NCBI RefSeq assembly: GCF_030944625.1
Contig: NZ_JAUSXY010000001.1
Coordinates: 558,001-622,000 of the forward strand
Length of the DNA stretch: 64,000 nt
Origin: Arthrobacter sp. SLBN-112
Lineage (GTDB): Bacteria; Actinomycetota; Actinomycetes; Actinomycetales; Micrococcaceae
Reading direction: 5' to 3'
In this document: positions 54,146 through 61,958 of the stretch, piece after piece
Layout: the number at the start of each line of letters is the position of its first letter
Numbering within the stretch: the stretch's first letter is position 1
Translations under genes and position numbers: made by a program
The notes under the pieces: model-generated
Told to the model about the DNA's origin: nothing
The model's input: the letters and a program-made list of their open reading frames with translations, nothing else
Database searches by the model: none

Positions 54146-55360
54146 TTAGCTGTCAGGTCCCAGGTGAATGGTGACAATGGTCCCGGAGCCGGGGGCGGCC
54201 CCGAGTTCAAGTCGCCCGCCGGCCGCGGCGGCTATCCGGGCGCAAGTCGCCAGGCCTAGGCCGGATCCGGGCGGGTCCCCCTGGCGGTCAAGGCGCACCA
54301 GCGGATCGAGGACGCGTTCGCGGTCGGCAGCGGCGATGCCCTTGCCATTGTCGACCACGCGCAGGACCGCGCCGTCTTCGCCGCGGTGACCGGTGATGTG
54401 GATGACCGGCGGGACGCCTGGCCGGCGGTAAGTGAGGGCATTGTGGATCACGTTCTGCAGCAGTACCCGGGTCTGGACCGGGTCCGCGGTAAATGTCAGC
54501 TCCCCCCAGTCCACGGACGCTCCGGTCTCCTCCATGGCGGCGGCAAGGTCCGCTATGACTTCCTGAACCAGGCCTGCGAGGGAAACCCTGGCCGGCCGCA
54601 GGTCTCCGCCGATGGTGGCGAACGCCAGGACGTCCTCGACCATCGACAACATCCGCCGCCCGGTCCTGCCGACAATGCCCAGATACTCCGGCAGCCGGGT
54701 GTCATCACCTGCTTCGACGTCCATCTCGCCCAGTTCCACAAATCCGAGGATCGAGGTCAGCGGGTTGCGGAGGTCGTGGCTGATCCGGCCGGCAAACTCC
54801 GCCAGGAGGGTGTTGCTGCGCTCAGCTTCGGCCAGCGCATCAGCCAGGCGGCGCGCACGGTGTTCCAGCTGCAGGACGTCTACGATTTGGGCAGCGAGCG
54901 TCTCAAGGCCGCGGAGTTGTTCGCCGCTGAGGCGTCCCGCTTCCCGGCCGCCGGCACATAAGGTCCCCAGGACAAATCCGTCGTTCGTTGCCAACGGGAT
55001 CGAGGCGTAGAACCTGGCGCTGCTCCGACGGCCATCAACGTAGGGATTATCGCGGTACCTGGGATCGAGGGAAGCATCCTCGAGGACGGTGGGTTCCCCG
55101 CTGAGGAACCCCACCGCGCACATGGAGTCTTCCCTGGTGCACAGATACGGCTCCATCCCGGCCGTGGCTGCCTGGTACTGGAGGTCTTCGGTAATGATGT
55201 TGATGGCGGTTACCGGCTGGCCACAGACCGTGCGGGCCAGTTCGACAAGGTTCTGCAACCGTTCCGACGCAGCCGGGACCTCCACATGTCCCTCCGGACC
55301 AGGAATTGGCAGTCCGGTTCCGGCGAGGACTGCGTCACGAACCATCTCATTCACGGTCAT
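54146..55360 (-). CDS. GAF-domain sensor histidine kinase
   Basis: 404 residues. A GAF domain occupies about 30-165 (LVELARTVCGQPVTAINII, REDSMCAVGFL, ARFYASIPLATNDGFVLGTLC), the class that senses redox or small molecules. The dimerisation motif is GRISHDLRNPLTSILGF with the phospho-His. ATPase motifs are NVIHNALTY (N box), VVDNGKGIA (G1) and GSGLGLATC (G2). It is cytosolic. No response regulator gene is adjacent. It lies upstream of, and divergent in function from, the sugar operon; a regulatory link is not demonstrated. Confidence 0.92.
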   Translation of the reverse strand: MTVNEMVRDAVLAGTGLPIPGPEGHVEVPAASERLQNLVELARTVCGQPVTAINIITEDLQYQAATAGMEPYLCTREDSMCAVGFLSGEPTVLEDASLDPRYRDNPYVDGRRSSARFYASIPLATNDGFVLGTLCAGGREAGRLSGEQLRGLETLAAQIVDVLQLEHRARRLADALAEAERSNTLLAEFAGRISHDLRNPLTSILGFVELGEMDVEAGDDTRLPEYLGIVGRTGRRMLSMVEDVLAFATIGGDLRPARVSLAGLVQEVIADLAAAMEETGASVDWGELTFTADPVQTRVLLQNVIHNALTYRRPGVPPVIHITGHRGEDGAVLRVVDNGKGIAAADRERVLDPLVRLDRQGDPPGSGLGLATCARIAAAAGGRLELGAAPGSGTIVTIHLGPDS

Positions 55361-55566
55361 GGCCTGTGCACCTTGTCATCAGGGCACGGGAAACACCGGC
55401 CATCCGCACACGCGGTGGCCAAGCCTTCCATGCCGGGATCGTCCACCGATCCAGCATCCCATAGAGGCGCCGCCGCGCGGGGAGAACACAGGAGGGCCCG
55501 GCTCAAATCCATGAGCCGACCTTCCCTGCCCCCACGCAGCGCGGCGCCTGAGGCGTGGTCTGTCAA

Positions 55567-55794
55567 TCAGCCCGGGACGTTCCGGGGATCGTTGCCGTAG
55601 CTGAACTTCTCACCGATCCGGCCATCCTGGTTCTTGATGACGTGTTCCACCTTGTCCGCTTTCGCGGCGTCCCGGCCGGCGGCCACCGCCTCTTCCTTTG
55701 TGCCATAGCCGGCCCCGAAAGCACGATCAGCGCCTTCGCGCTTGTTCTTCCAGTGGCCGTCTTCGTAGTACGTCTCGATATCACCCTGAGCCAT
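55567..55794 (-). CDS. DUF2188-like small protein
   Basis: 75 residues from ATG 55794. Pattern: IETYYEDGHWKNKREG, YGTKEEAVAAGRDAAKADKVEHVIKNQDGRIGEKFSYGNDP, which matches the DUF2188 pattern (repeated hydrophobic strand, a helix of the A-x-x-x-GR-AA type and a K-DG turn). Function unknown. A single-gene unit. Confidence 0.82.
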   Translation of the reverse strand: MAQGDIETYYEDGHWKNKREGADRAFGAGYGTKEEAVAAGRDAAKADKVEHVIKNQDGRIGEKFSYGNDPRNVPG

Positions 55795-55934
55795 TGCACA
55801 CTCCTCTGCCGTTCGGTTCCAAGACACCTGCTGCGCAAGCGCGGATAGCGGAAAGCCCCGCAGCACAAGATGTAAAGCGGGGCCTTCCTGGCAACCACTC
55901 CGCCTGATGGGGGACGGGCGGAGAAGCTGACACC

Positions 55935-55960
55935 AAACTAATAGAAAGCATGCTTAGTTT
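55935..55960. repeat. Inverted repeat just after the fusion gene
   Basis: AAACTAA (55935-55941) and TTAGTTT (55954-55960) flank a perfect palindrome AAGCATGCTT (55946-55955). It directly follows the stop of the fusion gene on the reverse strand and may be a weak terminator or an operator for the gene at 55567. Confidence 0.35.
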
Positions 55961-57433
55961 TCAAGCCAGCACGGAGCGCATGCTCTTCCGAATCAGGTCA
56001 TGCTGCCTGCGCACCAGCAGCAAGGGATCCACCTCGCCCAGTTCAGCGAAGGCGTGACCTTCCCATTCACTTGACCAGTAGCCGCGGTAGCCGCCCTCGA
56101 CGAAGACGCGAACCAGCTCCGGATAGTCGATCGCAGGCTCGTTGCCGTCGTCGTCGATGTCGTAGAACTTGGCGTGGACGTGCAGGATCTGGGGCATGAT
56201 GTCCGCCCATTCCCGCGGGCTGACATGGCCGTGCATGTTGAAGGCGAGGTGGGCGAAGGAGCCAAGCCGGGCAGGATCGAAGGCACGGCCCTTGAGGTAG
56301 CCGATGAACTCCTCCTGGCGGGCCCGCATCGGGGCATCGGTGGCCCAAATGGCCTGCAGCTTCTCCAGTGCTTCGTCGTCAAGGCCCGCACGGCGGACAG
56401 CCCGAAGGAGCGTGGGCGACATGCTGTGCATGGTCGAGGAAAAATCGGCGACGAATCCCAGCAGCGGCGAATTGAACTCCGCATACACGTCGCGGACCTT
56501 CATGATTTCCGGCGAGTTCGGCCCCAGTGGTGCATGGATCTCGTAAGCGAGCTGGAGTTCCAACTTTTCAGCCAAGGGCAGGAGCCGGCGCAGCAGATCC
56601 GGCTTGGCGCTTTGGATCCGGACCAGCGGGAAGCCAAGTTTTTTGGCGCCGTGGAAGAGAGTTTCCGTGAACTCGTACTCCTCGTCCGGGGTCATATCAC
56701 GGTCGCGCCGCCGGCCCATGTCCAGATTGGCCCCAAAGGAACTGGCGGCGAAGCCGTGTTTGTCGAAGGCAGCCTGCCAGGATCGGGCGAAATCATCCGT
56801 GACGCACGGATAGGAGGGCAGGACCTGGGATGCGACGATCTCGATGCCGGGGCCGATTCCCAGTTCTGCAACGCGGTTGAGCAGGCCGTCGAAGTCGTAC
56901 CAGCCGGCCCTGAACTCGGCGCTTGCCGAGTACAGCGTCAGGCCCAGCGAGAAGGGATCCCGGCCAGTCGTGGGCGGAGGGGGCGCGTCCGCCGTCGCCA
57001 AGGCCGGTGCGGGTGCCGGCCGGTCCGTGACGGTCAAGTCCAGGGTTTGGTTCACAAAATTGGGGACGTACATGCCGGGGCCACCATCGCGGCCCGGGGC
57101 AATTTGCATGTAAGGCAGGCGCAGCTCACCGGTGAGGTGGACCGTGTGCCGGCTGCCAAGGGCAACGGGATTGTCCCTTCTGGCAATGAGGAGGGGGTGC
57201 TCCTGGAGGTACCAGAGGGTTTCGCTTTGGGCGGGCAGGTCCGGGAGCGCGTAACGGGTGCGCCCCAGCTCCAGGGACAGATCCCCGCCGGAGATTTCCT
57301 CGCCGTCGATGGTGAGTTTAAGGCTGGTGACCGAGGAGAGCCACAGGCTCCGGTACCACGGGATGGTCAGGGCAACGGCAAGGCCCTCCGGATGGGCACG
57401 GAGGCTGGATTCGTCAAGGAGTCCGTTAGGCAT
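55961..57433 (-). CDS. Single-chain beta-alpha C-glycoside deglycosidase-like fusion (CarB-CarC-like)
   Basis: 490 residues containing two domains that are separate proteins elsewhere in this window. Residues 1-135 are a DUF6379-type beta domain (AHPEGLAVALTIPWYRSLWLS, RLPYMQIAPG). Residues about 136-160 are a Pro/Ala linker (rich in PAPA and PPPP). Residues 161-490 are a TIM-barrel alpha domain with Glu298 (AYEIHAP), Asp330 (GFVADFSST), His420 (LHVHAKFYDID) and Glu456 (SSEWEGH). All four metal ligands are intact. It is very similar to the separate pair at 44921-46393. The frame runs through the linker with no stop, so the fusion is real in this sequence. Tandem with a second fusion 10 bp upstream. 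Confidence 0.9.
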   Translation of the reverse strand: MPNGLLDESSLRAHPEGLAVALTIPWYRSLWLSSVTSLKLTIDGEEISGGDLSLELGRTRYALPDLPAQSETLWYLQEHPLLIARRDNPVALGSRHTVHLTGELRLPYMQIAPGRDGGPGMYVPNFVNQTLDLTVTDRPAPAPALATADAPPPPTTGRDPFSLGLTLYSASAEFRAGWYDFDGLLNRVAELGIGPGIEIVASQVLPSYPCVTDDFARSWQAAFDKHGFAASSFGANLDMGRRRDRDMTPDEEYEFTETLFHGAKKLGFPLVRIQSAKPDLLRRLLPLAEKLELQLAYEIHAPLGPNSPEIMKVRDVYAEFNSPLLGFVADFSSTMHSMSPTLLRAVRRAGLDDEALEKLQAIWATDAPMRARQEEFIGYLKGRAFDPARLGSFAHLAFNMHGHVSPREWADIMPQILHVHAKFYDIDDDGNEPAIDYPELVRVFVEGGYRGYWSSEWEGHAFAELGEVDPLLLVRRQHDLIRKSMRSVLA

Positions 57434-57443
57434 GCGGGTCTCT

Positions 57444-58757
57444 TTACTGTGAGCTGGGATGGGTCAGGCGAGGTTGGACGTGATGCGCCGAATCAGGCGC
57501 GTGCTGGCGCCGCACCTGTTCGATGGCCCGCCACGGAGTCCGGTCGCCCTCGTACTCGCTGGACAGGAAGCCGGTGTAGCCGGCGTCCTTGAGGGCTTGG
57601 AGCACCGGATGCCACGGAATTTGCTGGTCTTCCAACTGCTCGTTGATGTCGTGGAATTTTGCCTGGATGAACACCACGTACGGTGCTATGTCCTTCAGGT
57701 CTCCGGGGTCGACGCCGATGCCGTCCAGGAACGCTGGCCGGGTTTCCCGGCTCTCCCCTTCGCGCAGCGGGATGGGGCGGTCCTGGAAGATCCCGGTATC
57801 GATGAGCAGGCCGAAATTCTTGGTGCCGGTGCGCTCGATCAAGCCAATGTAGTCGTCCACCACGGGGTGTTTGATGGGTGTCGGGGAGTGGATCTCGGGG
57901 CAGATGACCACTCCCAGCTCATGCGCCAGGTCCAGTGACCGCTCCACGGATTCGGTCCAGATGGGATCCGGCACAAGGTCGCTGGAGACGACGCCAATCT
58001 TGGGCCGGACGAAGCTGAAGCCCAGCCGGCTGGCGAGTTTCAGGTCCCTCTGCAGCGCCTCCGCCCCTTCGGCGGCGGTCATGGACCGCCCCGGGTGCAG
58101 CCGGGTATCGATCCACGACCCGTAGTTGGTGGGCTCCAGCGAGTATTTCTCGAGCAGGTTGAACCAGTGATCAGTCCAGGCCGGGGACGGTTCCGGGTAG
58201 CCGGGGACGTGCCCCTCGCCAAGGATCTCAACACCGGTGGCGCCAATGTCGGCCACGTGGGCCAGGGCGGTTTCCAGGTCCAGGACGGTCCCGTAGTCGC
58301 CCATGGAGCTATAAAGGGAGACGCCGTATTGGAACGTGCCCTCACCACCTTCGGGCGCCAGCGTGACCTTGCGGCTGACCCGGTGGACTGTGGGCTGATG
58401 CTCCACCGGGATGTAGGACATCCTGAGGCGCAGCTCAATAGTAAGTTCGTGCACTCCCTGCGGCAGGCCGCCGTCGAGCGGGACGGTGATGACCGCCGCC
58501 TCCTCCAAAGGCCACCGGACGCCGTCGCTTTCCCACAACTGCTGCAGGGTGAAGGTGCGGCCCCCGAAACTCCACAGCGGTACGTGGGGCTCCACGTCCA
58601 CCAGGCTGCCCACGCGCACAGCGACGCCGTCGATGAGGGACGCGGCCATGCCCCGGTAGGAGGGCATCCGGACCCGGAACTGGAACCCTGTGACGCGACC
58701 GCCTTCGGTGACGTTGCGGAAGCCTGCGGACTGGATGAGGTCTCTTTCGAGAAGCAT
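57444..58757 (-). CDS. Single-chain beta-alpha C-glycoside deglycosidase-like fusion, diverged
   Basis: 437 residues. Residues 1-132 are a diverged beta-like domain (FQFRVRMPSYRGMAAS for PWYRSL, LIDGVAV, ELRLRMSYIPVEHQ). A short junction (about 133-142) leads into the TIM barrel (YGVSLYSSMGDYGTVLDLETAL). Ligand positions are Glu288 (ICPEIHSP), Asp320 (LLIDTGIF) and Glu401 (SSEYEGD), but the usual histidine is Gln365 in FIQAKFHDIN, with His369 four residues on. Activity, metal binding or substrate may therefore differ. It starts at ATG 58757, with a GACATAA motif about 45 bp upstream, and precedes the other fusion by 10 bp. Confidence 0.85.
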   Translation of the reverse strand: MLLERDLIQSAGFRNVTEGGRVTGFQFRVRMPSYRGMAASLIDGVAVRVGSLVDVEPHVPLWSFGGRTFTLQQLWESDGVRWPLEEAAVITVPLDGGLPQGVHELTIELRLRMSYIPVEHQPTVHRVSRKVTLAPEGGEGTFQYGVSLYSSMGDYGTVLDLETALAHVADIGATGVEILGEGHVPGYPEPSPAWTDHWFNLLEKYSLEPTNYGSWIDTRLHPGRSMTAAEGAEALQRDLKLASRLGFSFVRPKIGVVSSDLVPDPIWTESVERSLDLAHELGVVICPEIHSPTPIKHPVVDDYIGLIERTGTKNFGLLIDTGIFQDRPIPLREGESRETRPAFLDGIGVDPGDLKDIAPYVVFIQAKFHDINEQLEDQQIPWHPVLQALKDAGYTGFLSSEYEGDRTPWRAIEQVRRQHAPDSAHHVQPRLTHPSSQ

Positions 58758-58798
58758 CGTTGCTCACTCTCTCTAGGTGCCCACCGATCATAACAGCA

Positions 58799-58828
58799 TT
58801 ATGTCTAATTTCTACTAAAGTATGTAGA
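58799..58828. promoter_or_regulatory. Candidate operator for the fusion operon
   Basis: TTATGTCTAA (58799-58808) is TTAGACATAA on the reverse strand, a match to the GACATAA core seen at the other control regions. GTCTA (58803-58807) and TAGAC (58825-58829) form a wider inverted repeat with 17 nt between. It lies 42-72 bp upstream of the first fusion gene in AT-rich DNA. Confidence 0.5.
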
Positions 58829-58888
58829 CTTCCTCCCTAACTCCACGTATCGAACAGAAGTGGGGCACCGACTGGACTCCGGCCGGCC

Positions 58889-59261
58889 ATGGGGAGAGGC
58901 GTTGCTGCATACCAGCACGTCCCGTATGACGGAGCCCAGGTGCTGCTCAAGGTATCCGAGGACGTCGAGTCATACGGAATGCGCCGGCATGGCCCATGGC
59001 GCGCATTATCCGGTGGACATCCCGGCGGACGGCTTTACCGGCCTTACCGGCATCAATACGGAGCAGCCACTGGCGTGGATCAACAATTAGCAGCCCATCA
59101 CGATCGGCCGCGACATTGACACCTTCCGGCGAATCGAGTTCATCCGGATGTCCCCCCGCGGCGTTGAGTGGACCGCGACGGCGAAAGTCACGCTGGAAGG
59201 ACCGGACCGGCGCGGTGAGCGTCGGTTCCTGCAGTGGCCGTACTACAACCACGAGGGGTAG
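58889..59261 (+). pseudogene. Remnant of an unidentified gene (frameshift plus in-frame stop)
   Basis: This is part of a 512-bp stretch with no intact gene. Protein-like text runs in one frame (GVAAYQHVPYDGAQVLLKVSEDVESYGMRRHGP), then one base later (AHYPVDIPADGFTGLTGINTE), through a TAG at 59088-59090, and on in the same frame (ITIGRDIDTFRRIEFIRMS, VEWTATAKVTLEG, FLQWPYYNHEG) to TAG 59259-59261. Codon use is like the neighbours. I do not recognise the family. The rest of the gap upstream (58830-58888) shows nothing clear. Confidence 0.4.
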
Positions 59262-59269
59262 CGTCCGGG

Positions 59270-60214
59270 TCAGTCGCCATCCGGTCCGTGCAGCTCGGCG
59301 CGGGTTGGCGGGTTGGCACCGGGCCGGGACACCGTGACGGCCGCCGCCCGCGCGGCGTGGGCCAGCAGCTCGCCGAGTCCTTCCGCCGGAAGGTCCCTCA
59401 GGTCCTGGCGGTTTTGGGCGCCATCCAGGCCGCGGTCAACCAAGCCGGACAACAATGCCGCCATGAACGAGTCCCCGGCCCCGACGGTGTCCGCCACCTC
59501 CACCTTGGGCGCGGGCACAGACGCTTCGCCCGCCCGGCAGACGCCCCAGGGGCCGTCCGCGCCGCGCGTCACCACCACCAGGGCGGGGCCCTCCTCACCG
59601 CCAAGCGCCAGCCACTTGCGCGCCGAGTCCAGCGCATCCTGGCCCGGGTAGAGCCAGGCCAGGTCCTCGTCGGAAGCCTTCACGACGTCCGAGAGTGCCA
59701 CGAACTTCTCCGCCTGCCGGCGGCCGTAGTCAACATCGGTGATGATGCTGGGGCGGCAGTTCGGGTCGAAGCTGATGGTGGCGGAGGGGTGGGCATGCTC
59801 GACGGCGGCCAGCACCTCGGCGGCACCCGGCGCCAGCATGGTGGCGATGGAGCCGGTGTGCAGCAGCGTGGTGCCCTGCAGCATGAAGCCGAGCCGGTCC
59901 GCGAGGCCGGGCAGCTCCCAGGCGAGGTCGAACGTGTAGGTCGCGGCGCCGTCGTCGTCAATCAGCGCGGTGGCCACGCTGGTGGGCAACTCATCCGGGG
60001 GCAGCGGCAGCATCACTGAACTGGAGCGCAGGTGCGCAGCCACCGAGTCACCGTAAGCGTCCCGGCCATAACGGCCGATGAACTGGACCGGGTGGTCCAG
60101 GCGTGCCAGACCGACCGCGACGTTGAGCGGGCTGCCGCCCACGTGTGCCTCGATTCCCGAGGCACGCTGGACAACGTCGACAAGGCCTTCGCCGATAACT
60201 GTGAGCATGGTCAT
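59270..60214 (-). CDS. PfkB-family carbohydrate kinase
   Basis: 314 residues: VIGEGLVDVV and HVGGSPLNVAVGLARLD (PfkB signature 1 region), SFDPNCRPSIITD, KASDEDLAWLYPG, and VEVADTVGAGDSFMAALLSG (signature 2 with the catalytic Asp and the anion hole GAGD). It phosphorylates a hexose or nucleoside-like sugar with ATP; fructokinase is the most common activity. ATG 60214 or 60208. It could phosphorylate sugars released by the adjacent glycoside locus. Confidence 0.9.
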   Translation of the reverse strand: MTMLTVIGEGLVDVVQRASGIEAHVGGSPLNVAVGLARLDHPVQFIGRYGRDAYGDSVAAHLRSSSVMLPLPPDELPTSVATALIDDDGAATYTFDLAWELPGLADRLGFMLQGTTLLHTGSIATMLAPGAAEVLAAVEHAHPSATISFDPNCRPSIITDVDYGRRQAEKFVALSDVVKASDEDLAWLYPGQDALDSARKWLALGGEEGPALVVVTRGADGPWGVCRAGEASVPAPKVEVADTVGAGDSFMAALLSGLVDRGLDGAQNRQDLRDLPAEGLGELLAHAARAAAVTVSRPGANPPTRAELHGPDGD

Positions 60215-60250
60215 ACTCTGCCAGAAAGCGGGCCGGGTCAGCAGTTCGTG

Positions 60251-61048
60251 TCAGCGCAGCAACTGCGCCGCCAGCTCGCGGCACGTCGCATACGCCGGGG
60301 ACTCGGGGTTGATGAGGTCAAAGTGGTCACCGGGCACCATCACCAGCCGGGCAGGCACGGCCCCGGCCCTGCTCGCATCCACGTACAGCGTGGACATGGC
60401 CAGCGGCACATCGTCATCCGCCTGCGCATGGACCGCATAGACCGGAACGTCCAGCGGCAGCGCGGCCATGGGGTCCGCACTGCGGTGCCGTTGGGGATAT
60501 TCCGACGACGGTCCGCCCAGCAGGTTGGCTACCGCACCGTTGCTGAGGTTGAGCCGCTCGGCCTCGCCCAGGTTGAGGACGCCCGACTGGCTCACAACCC
60601 CGGTGAGACGGACACCGTCGTTATTGTTTTTGACCCGGCCGCCTTCCTCCGGAGCCAATCCATCCATTTTGGCTCTTCCCGCGGCCCAGACAGCCAGGTG
60701 CCCGCCGGCGGAATGTCCCAGCGCCACCACTTTGCCCAGGTCCAGCGCGTGCGGCTCCGCCAGGTCGGCCAGCTTGTCGATGCCGGCCAGGATGTCCTCA
60801 AAGGTGCCCGGCCAGCCTCCGCCGTTACCGGCACGCCGGTACTCGAGGTTCCAGGCCGCCACGCCGTGTTCCGCCAGGTCCTTCGCCAGCGGCTCCCCCA
60901 GCTCGGCCCCGTAGGTGGAGCGCCAGTACCCGCCGTGGATCACGACCACCACGCCCTGGTGGGCCCCGCCGGCCGGAAGGTCGGGGAGGAAAAGCTCTCC
61001 CCACTGGCTGGGGTCCTGGCCGTACTCATAGCGGTAGCGTTGCGTCAC
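60251..61048 (-). CDS. Alpha/beta hydrolase
   Basis: About 265 residues from GTG 61048 (VTQRYRYEYG); a GTG 14 codons further up is also open. The oxyanion region is VVVVIHGGYWRSTYG (HGG motif of carboxylesterase/formamidase relatives). The nucleophile elbow is ALGHSAGGHLAVW with Ser, VYAVHAQADDDVP supplies the acid, and MVPGDHFDLI the His. The HGGYW motif resembles kynurenine-formamidase-like and esterase enzymes. It lies 36 bp from the kinase gene on the same strand. Confidence 0.88.
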   Translation of the reverse strand: MTQRYRYEYGQDPSQWGELFLPDLPAGGAHQGVVVVIHGGYWRSTYGAELGEPLAKDLAEHGVAAWNLEYRRAGNGGGWPGTFEDILAGIDKLADLAEPHALDLGKVVALGHSAGGHLAVWAAGRAKMDGLAPEEGGRVKNNNDGVRLTGVVSQSGVLNLGEAERLNLSNGAVANLLGGPSSEYPQRHRSADPMAALPLDVPVYAVHAQADDDVPLAMSTLYVDASRAGAVPARLVMVPGDHFDLINPESPAYATCRELAAQLLR

Positions 61049-61187
61049 ACTGGCCCACTTTAGCTGTCCCAATCGCCGGGAGTACCGCACGTTTCCAGGG
61101 CTACGCCCCCGAAAAGTGGGCTGGATGCGCGCCGTGCCGCCGCTCTCAAGCGTTTAGCCGGACGCGTTTCTGGGCACGGTTCCTGGC

Positions 61188-61835
61188 ATGGATGAACCTG
61201 TTGTGACCACCCAGGGGTCAACGGTGGAAGAGTGGACGCGCGCGCTGGCAGAATCCACGGGCTCACCCGGCGGCGGGGCGGGGACAGGACTGATGCTCGC
61301 CGTCGCCGCGTCGCTGATGTCCATGGTGGCCGGCTACAGCGGTGACGACGGCGGGGAGCCGGCAGGGATACGGACGCGGGCACGCGCACTGCGTCAGGAA
61401 GCCCTGCGCCGGGCAGATGACGATGCATCCGCCTCCAAGGCGTTTGGCGCCGCCTTCAGGCTGGAGCCGGGACCGGAGCGGGACGAAGCGATCCGCCGCG
61501 CCTCCGTGGATGCCGCCGCATCCTCCGCCGTGCTGGGCGAGCGGGCCATTGCAGCCATCGACGACCTCGCCTGGCTGGCAACCAACGGCAACCGGGCGCT
61601 GGTGGCGGATGTCGTCGTCGCGTTTGGTGCCCTGCGGGCCGCTGTTGCGGGGGCGCGTACCAACGTTAGCTTCGACCTCGGGTCCCTGCGGTCCGCCGGT
61701 ACCACCCTGGACCAGGTCCGGGAACAGCATCCGGAGCTGTGGGCCGCCGTCGAGAAACTCAACGGCGCCATGGACCGCATCGACGAACTGACAGCTGCCA
61801 TTGACCACCGCGCCGCCCCCACCGACGCCGCATGA
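61188..61835 (+). CDS. Cyclodeaminase/cyclohydrolase (FTCD C-terminal-like) family protein
   Basis: 215 residues, mostly helical. Signature: LAESTGSPGGGAGTGLMLAVAASLMSMVAGYS (the SPGGG-x-A turn of formiminotransferase-cyclodeaminase C-domains), then long alanine-rich helices with ASVDAAASSAVLGERA and NRALVADVVVAFGALRAAVAGARTNVSFDL. Relatives act on 5-formimino-THF or methenyl-THF. No formiminotransferase gene is adjacent. Confidence 0.87.
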   Translation: MDEPVVTTQGSTVEEWTRALAESTGSPGGGAGTGLMLAVAASLMSMVAGYSGDDGGEPAGIRTRARALRQEALRRADDDASASKAFGAAFRLEPGPERDEAIRRASVDAAASSAVLGERAIAAIDDLAWLATNGNRALVADVVVAFGALRAAVAGARTNVSFDLGSLRSAGTTLDQVREQHPELWAAVEKLNGAMDRIDELTAAIDHRAAPTDAA

Positions 61836-61958
61836 ACGCTTGAGAGAAGTCAAAGTTCCGTACTACTTAGGTCCTCTATTCATTGGACTTGTCGTTTGAC
61901 CTGCGGTTACGGTGGGCAGCGTTGCTTTTGAAAGGGATCTCGGGGGGAGGGGTACAAC

